Shown here: one piece after another, positions 58,009-64,000 of the stretch
Layout: each line of letters begins with the position of its first letter
Position numbering within the stretch: position 1 is the first letter of the stretch
Source of the DNA: Rhodosorus marinus
Lineage: Eukaryota; Rhodophyta; Stylonematophyceae; Stylonematales; Stylonemataceae
NCBI GenBank assembly: GCA_029953675.1
Contig: JAMWBK010000007.1
Location: 992,001 to 1,056,000 of the forward strand
Length of the DNA: 64,000 bases
Direction of reading: 5' to 3'
Translations under genes and position numbers: made by a program
Notes under the pieces: model-generated
What the model was told of the DNA's origin: nothing
The model's database searches: none
The model's input: the letters and a program-made list of their open reading frames with translations, nothing else

Positions 58009-58071
58009 GTTTTGCCTAGCCTTCCTCCAGAGACTTCCCCCTCTCAAGGTTGTGGTCTCTGAGTAAACGAT
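58009..58071 (+). repeat. Dispersed short repeat, copy 2
   Basis: The sequence ctctcaaggttgtggtctct followed by gagtaaacga (58041-58070) matches 61021-61050 at 25 of 30 positions, preceded by a related gcctagccttcc stretch. Confidence 0.5.
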
Positions 58072-60998
58072 TGGACAAGGTGAACAAGTTTGGCTCCCGC
58101 GCGATCTTGTCCGCTAACTTCTTGTGATCCGATCCTACCGTTCCGAGCAAACCACGGGGTACTTCTGCAAGAACGGACCCATGACGATGTTGAAGATTCT
58201 TGCATACTTGGAGTAGGTACATAGCACGAGTTGATGCGCTGTTTTCGTAAGCATGTCCAGGGGGCAGTACATCTGCTCACGACCAGTACGTGCGAAATGC
58301 GCCCACTGACTAGACGTGATAAAAAGCCGGGCTATGAACAAACGAACATTGTCATTAGAAGAAGACACATGTGTTGTGAAGCGCCAGCCATGAGCTAGTA
58401 GTTTGGTGGCCAACTGTGGGTGAGTTTTTGGACGAGTCAGTGCGGCTCAAAGCTGATCATGTTGGATGGGTATGTGAGTAACCGCGCCCGTTCATAGAAC
58501 GTAGTTGTACGCAAGTCGGCCTGACTCTAGCTTTCGGGTGCCACGGTACACACGAACTTTCCCTACGGGTTTTCAAACCACTCAACGAAACAAGGCCATC
58601 TGCAAGCTGAAACCGAAACTATTAGAAAAGCTGAGAGTTCACATATTTTGTTGCAGGTTGTTTCCGGAGAGGGAGGACCGATAGAATAATATCGGTTTTC
58701 ATCGCCCTATTTGGTCCAAGTGTTTTTGTTTGTAGACGTTTACGTTGTCGGACAGAAACGAATATCCAGGGGCCCATACGTACGGGCCTGGGCAGGCACT
58801 TTCCCGTTGTATAGATTCCGTTGAAGGTGAGGAGTAGTTGTCCTTGCATACAGAACTAGTTATTCGCACCTGCATTCAACCAAAAAAGCATTTGAGATGG
58901 ACTTGCGCACCTCGTCGCCGGCAATTTCAGGGAGCCGTGTTGTTGAGACTTGTTGAGGCAACCGATCGGCGGTGTGATAACCCGCGGAGTAAGACTAGGT
59001 AGTCCCCAAGGATGTGGCCCGCCGTCCAAGCAATGCCAGTCAATGTAGGTCGACTCGTGCCCGCTATCTCTGCCTGGAGAAATTCACCTTGCGATACTGT
59101 TTGCAAATCTCTCCAACGGCATAAGGCCGGTAAGAAGATCTGCTACCAGAGTGGGCGTGCGAGCAAAAACGAGAATATACCGCGTGCCAGTTCGTCGCCT
59201 ACTGGAAAGCGCTGATAGGTTAATCGACTTCAGTAAAAGTTGTAAAGTGGCCAACAGGGTCGATCCTCTAAACACCGTACACCACCCCCCCCCCAAAAAA
59301 AAAAAAAAAGGAAGAGGAGCAGAGGCATCACGAACTCGTGAAGTCCACCGGCTCGCGCCGGCCAAATGCCACACACACAAGCGCCACAGCCCACGAAAAC
59401 ACGTCATACAAACGAATGGCGAAAGAAAAAAAAACAGTAAGGGAAAGAGGAAAAAAAAAAAAACAAGAGAGAAGAGACCACAAACCACCACTTCTGATAC
59501 CTTTATTAGTTAGAAGGGAGGAAGGAAACGAAGATGATATGGTCAGGGTGCGTTGGTGTGCGCGCGCGTGAGTGGTAGGGGGCTAAAGTTTGCTGCATTT
59601 AATTTTGGTCTCTAATGGAAGTTCATGAGAGATCTGGGTACACACCGCTAGATTACACAGCAATGGACATCTACCTTTTCTTTTTGCGGGAAAAGCTAAA
59701 TTATTTTAGGGATAAATTAGCGGGGTTTTCGTATGGCCAATTAGCACACGATAATGTATCGAAATACATTTAATTTTCACAAGTAGGGATAGTTTTTACA
59801 AAATTTCTATTGCATCGAGTTTTTGGATCTTTTTGCTGTAAAGTTTATCTCCTACTGCTTTTTTTGTCTGGTTGTTTTGGTGTTTTTTTTTTGTTGACTC
59901 GGGCAAGACTATTTTCCTCTTAAGTTTTGAAAGATATGGACATTTTGGACTTTGACTTGGAGAAAGAGAATTCGCTGTCCAATATATCTTCGAGAAACCT
60001 AAATTTTTGTAAACGATATGGTTTCACAAAGGCAGGGAGGTGGGTTAGTAGAAAACATCTATCTTCGTTTTCGGATACAAATATATGAATTTCTAGTATC
60101 GTTCATCATTTCAGGCTCTATTCGCCGGTTCTACCCCAGAGGAAAATACGGGAGAGAAACTCTTACTTTGATATTACTTTCGCAGGATTTGGGAATCAAA
60201 ATAAAAAAATTTGAATAGTGACGTAACTGGCTGGGCGAAAAACGATCGGGATTGAAATATTCCAAATTCAATCATCTTCAGGAACGTGCGCTTTGTAATT
60301 GGTCTTATTAATTTATGTTATGTTGTGGTTTTACACCTTTCGAGTCCATACTCATTTTTTGGCACAAAAAAAAGAGAAACTTGGAGGGGAAATCGCTCAC
60401 CGTACCGACGACAACTCGATTCCCCTTGGGAATAGACATTTTTCCGATTTTCAACGAATATCCATTAATTCCAAATCAGAAACGGTGTTTCAGGGCTATT
60501 TTCTTTTTTTGTTTCTTTTTTCGTCATATTTCAGAGGAGGAAAACAATATTCTGGCGATGGTTTCACAGGCACCACATGAGGGCTACCTCATAAACTACA
60601 AAAACTTAACTGATTGGAGGTTAGGAGTAGCTGAGCGAGGCTAAAATTGGATGTAAAATGTAAAGCACCTTATGTTAGTTTGTTTGCTGATCTTGTAAGT
60701 CGAGGACCCGGACGGTCCGCTTCGCGCCAAGTATGAAGATCTGAGTCTTCTGTTTCCTCTTGTCCTCGAGGAATTTTGTATTCTTCGATTCGAGAGCGTG
60801 GTCGTGGTGCAGTTGCGCCGCCGCGAGGAAGTTTCGTATTCGTTCGGCCTGTTATCGAGGTCTTTCGATTGGTGGCGACTATTTTTCGCCATTTCGATGA
60901 GACTCTCGCTCTCGCTCTTCGCTTCCTCAATTCGTTGAGATTCATGGCTGCGTTTGGCGTTCTAATGTGGGCTTGGTCTCAGAGGCCTTTCTCTCTCG

Positions 60999-61051
60999 GC
61001 TTTTAGCCTAAGCCTTCTTGCTCTCAGGGTTTCTGTCTCCGAGTAAACGAT
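60999..61051 (+). repeat. Dispersed short repeat, copy 3
   Basis: The sequence ctctcagggtttctgtctcc followed by gagtaaacga (61021-61050), preceded by gcctaagccttctt, is the best conserved of the three copies. It may be the 3' end of a mobile-element family. Confidence 0.5.
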
Positions 61052-63265
61052 GGTGGTTCGTTGTTGTTTTTCGCATCGGGCGTTTTCGTGTTTCAAAGCA
61101 CGACGGTGAGTGGTACCTATAACGTGCGGGGAAGGTGCAGGCTTGCAACCTGAATTTGAAATCGATAACTAGCAACGGCTTTAAATGCAGCCCGTCGGCA
61201 GTCAGTGGTCAAATGTAAGCCAGTCTCTGGGAGCGTAGAACTCTTCTGGGGGTGGTTTTGTTTTCTAGGTGCTTCCTTTAAAGCTTGTTTCCCGTACAAC
61301 CGCCGCTTGCTGTGTGCGTTCGCGAATGCGACGCTGTCCTAGCTTTCTAGTTTTCGGTCGGCCTGAACAGCCTGCGCTTTCAGTTGAATCGGGGAATCAT
61401 CGTTCCTCGGGGAACCCCGTGGTTAGCCGCCTTCCCAGCACGCATTCTGACTTCTTAGCCTTTGCAAATACTAGCCGCAGACTAACAGTAACAGAACCTT
61501 AAAGAGAGCCTTGCGTGACTGAAATCATCAAGTTCTCATCATCGTCGCGCAGAACTAGCCCCATCCTACAATTCCTTGTTTCTCTCATGGTGACGTGCGC
61601 CCGGTGTGAAAGAGCGGCAAGGTCCGAATTCTATCGAACCGTCCGCAAAGCGTTTATCACATAGTATTCGCTAACAACTAGGCCATTTCTCGATCGGCCT
61701 GAGTCCGAAAAGTTTTTTATCGGACATGAATTCAAAAGCAACAAGGGCAATCGAGCGATAACTGTCCGATATCTTCAATCAATATCAATCATCTTACGCA
61801 GATTGTTGCGGACAGGCTGTCCATGTCAGGTTTCATCCTACAGAGACAATGCGAGTCACTCGCGCGAAAGTCATGCTAGTCACTTGCTAGGAATATCTTG
61901 GAAAGACCGGGAGGTTTTGATGTCGTGCCGATGAAGAAAGGTCTTTATTTCTCCGGGCCAAAGAGCGGCTCAAGCTCTCTACCAGCTCAAGCCTGTTGAT
62001 CTGGGGTGATATCGTGCCACGTTCTTTCTGGAGGCCCCGTTACCTTTTAGGATCTCGCCTGTTTGTTAAAGTTTCTTGCCTCTTAGCAGATGGAGCTCTT
62101 TTTCTGAAAAGTGACCGAGAAAAGTGGGTCCTACACAAACAACCCCCAGTATAAGGAGTCCTCTATTGCCAGCGTAATCCTTCGCGTTGTAGACGTCTCC
62201 ACCCGGTCGTCCGCCTCTTGTCCTCCGTAGACCCAGCGGAGCTCCCCAAATGCACGAAAAATTATGACGATAAAAGGTAGCCTGCAGATGGACGCCTTCG
62301 AGGAACCAAAAAAACAAAAAACAAAAGGTCCTAACCGTAAAATTCTAAGCATTGGCCAAAGAAAAATTACACCACCACCACGACTTCTATTTTTGTTATA
62401 TTTTAGGACCCGCAAACGGCCACTCCTCAATTACTGTAGAAATAAACCATGCACCTTGAAAAATACAGAAAACAAGATGTGGATACAGGGGAAAAACCCT
62501 GCTCTACGGGCCGGCCAAAAAAAGGGAAAACATTTTGCTGAAGAGATCTATCAGTAGCCAACAATTAGCCCTCCGAAGAGAATATATATTATTAAATATT
62601 ATTACCATAGAACAAGGAAGAGTAAAACGTCGTTTCCGATGGATAATCAATAAAAAATTGATCAGGCCTGGAGAAAAGTTGCCATTATTGAAGAATTGGG
62701 TGTGTTTTTTTTTGTTAGTTTGACAGTTGAGAAGAGTACGCATGTAATGTGCGTTTTTTGGCAGAGAACGAGTTGCTAGTTTGAGGGTGGGGGGACTGGG
62801 TTGAAAAGACGACTGGTGGCTTGACGTAAAAAAAGCCATTTTTTGGGGTACTTGCTTCACCTGGAGATCATGGCAAGTACTCCCGATAAGTCTTGAAGTC
62901 GAACAGCGGCAGGGAAAGCGGCTGGATCTCTTCTTGAAAAGGATAACGAGAGCCGGAGGACGGGGCGGGAGTAGGGGGGCCGGTTCATTATTGAGGCAGA
63001 GACGCGGTTTTCTTTCAAAAGGGAAGAAGGGAAAGTGCTTGCTTATCGGCCACAAGCAAAGACCTTTTGTTTTTTTTTTCGGGTGTCCAGAGGCAAACTT
63101 TTTCGTTGAGGGTTTTTTCGCCGGAGTCGCTTTTTTTCTGTCGCTTAATCGTTTTTGGTAGTCGAATATATCGAAAATATGCTTGATGCAAGGGAGAGTC
63201 TTTTCCCGTTGGTGAAGCCCGTGTGTTGGCAAACTGGAAAAGATGGTGAGTGTGGTTTGATAAAA

Positions 63266-63350
63266 ACAAAAAAATAGACGGCTTGTCTAGTCACCACCAT
63301 GGCAGTGGAAGCGGCCATAGTGGTGACTAGACGAGCCGTCTTTTTTTTGT
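63266..63350. repeat. Strong foldback element
   Basis: The 38-nt left arm (63266-63303) and 37-nt right arm (63314-63350) are reverse complements apart from two substitutions and a small A-versus-gap difference near the outer end. They enclose a 10-nt loop, agtggaagcg. The core arm is agacggcttgtctagtcacc and the outer end is an A-run facing a T-run. It could be a miniature inverted-repeat element or the stem of a small-RNA precursor. Confidence 0.8.
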
Positions 63351-64000
63351 TCCCAAGAGCTAGCAGTGGCAAACGACGTAACCACCACACTGCGTAACTT
63401 GTTCGTCACAAACAATAGCGAGCGGTTCCCCAACGAAATTCTTCAGTTTCTTCCTTCTTACATACTATCGCTCAATGACTTGATTCGGTTATCCGAACTT
63501 TTCCTCCCAGCTTCGTTTAGGCTCCAAACTTTTGCCGATCTGATCATGGCTGACTATGACTCAGCAGCCAACCGAACGTTTTGTGTCAGGGAGCCCTCGT
63601 CTCCTCCCGAAGAAACTCTAACCAGTTCAGTCCAAGATTCGCTGGCCGCGTATCTAATACCCCACCTCCTGTAACAGGGGTTGATTCGTATAGATAGCCT
63701 CTCCTCGGCTACAATGCTCGAACGTGTAAATCCACTCCAGTCTTCTCGTACGAGTATGACCAGGGGGGCGTCGCAACCAAACAAAAGAAGAAGAGCTTGG
63801 ACTCCCAGTAAGTTGGTACCTACAAAACACGCCCAGTGCACCAAATCAATACAAATGCGCGGATCATGCCAATCAGGTTTTTTTTTCCGCGGAACCCCCC
63901 TTTCCGCCTCCGCCCCTGCCCCCTTCACCTGAGGCGAAGATAAAGGATCCCGGCGTTTCTTCTAAGAATGACGTATTGTGCAGTTCTTTAGGCTCTGGCA
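63351..64000. other. Window end with a hypothetical frame
   Basis: The plus-strand frame 63366-63674 (102 codons, opened by GTG and perhaps a partial exon) has a leucine-rich middle (LNDLIRLSELFLPASFRL) but no identified family. Nothing else can be supported before the window ends. Confidence 0.3.

Larger units (their letters stand above)
56891..63265. other. Gene-poor region, no recognised gene
   Basis: I found no supported coding sequence. Contents: a short 68-nt tandem at 57284-57440, two copies of a dispersed repeat (58009-58071; 60999-61051), a homopolymer block of C then A near 59286-59310, A-rich sequence at 59430-59462, AT-rich DNA at about 59580-60600 and 62260-62760, and GGACAG-type palindromes at 57458 and 61810. 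The 242-codon minus frame at 62504-63232 has no domain. Confidence 0.4.

Noticed and set aside
59084..59491. 135-codon minus frame rich in Phe/Leu
   Set aside because: It is produced by the A- and C-homopolymers on the opposite strand; no family features.
62504..63232. 242-codon minus-strand open frame
   Set aside because: It is composed of Lys/Pro/Ser-rich, low-complexity sequence from T-rich DNA, has no domain or conserved block, and overlaps AT-rich repeats. Probably chance.
1..64000. Prokaryotic features such as CRISPR arrays, operons or insertion sequences
   Set aside because: The repeats are tandem or inverted without unique spacers of fixed length, and the genes are intron-bearing eukaryotic ones.

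Overview
This is nuclear DNA of a eukaryote. Every long gene is cut by short GT-AG introns, mostly 57-150 nt, the longest about 240 nt. There are no operons or ribosome-binding sites. The gene set is a housekeeping one: coatomer, 20S proteasome, anaphase-promoting complex (APC/C), oligosaccharyltransferase, PP4 phosphatase, INO80 and ZNFX1. A stand-alone, plant-type histidinol dehydrogenase argues against animals, which lack the pathway, and against fungi, which carry a HIS4 fusion. I infer a unicellular or simple alga, with red-alga-like gene structure as the best guess, but the sequence alone does not fix the lineage.

Layout: (1) 1-9.9 kb holds unassigned sequence, a GA-rich repeat, PPP4R1 (+) and TVP23 (-). 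(2) 9.9-16.7 kb holds a tandem-repeat leader, COPB2 (+), a second tandem array and an SLC25 carrier (+). (3) 16.7-21.9 kb is repeat-rich and contains a lone retrotransposon gag-like gene (-). (4) 21.9-28 kb holds a TrmH/SpoU methyltransferase (+) converging on a compact NFRKB/INO80 subunit (-), then a GATA-finger gene (-). (5) 28-36 kb contains the 78-codon TMEM258/OST subunit gene (+), a large inverted duplication and a third tandem array. (6) 36-45 kb holds a ZNFX1-type helicase (+) with one in-frame TGA, converging on APC7 (-). (7) 47-56.4 kb is a minus-strand run of MAN2C1 alpha-mannosidase, proteasome beta-2 and histidinol dehydrogenase. (8) 56.4-64 kb has no gene I can recognise, but has repeats, AT-rich DNA and a strong foldback.

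Most exon structures were solved by hand from splice signals, reading phase and remembered protein families, so they are models. Phase closes in all of them. The genes do not form one pathway. They serve secretion (COPB2, TVP23, TMEM258), protein turnover (PSMB7, APC7), chromatin and signalling (NFRKB, GATA, PPP4R1), RNA (ZNFX1, TrmH) and metabolism (HDH, MAN2C1, SLC25).

The most unusual features are four sequence-unrelated tandem arrays that share a period near 166 bp, the single TGA inside an otherwise intact ZNFX1 frame, and several hairpin-forming loci.
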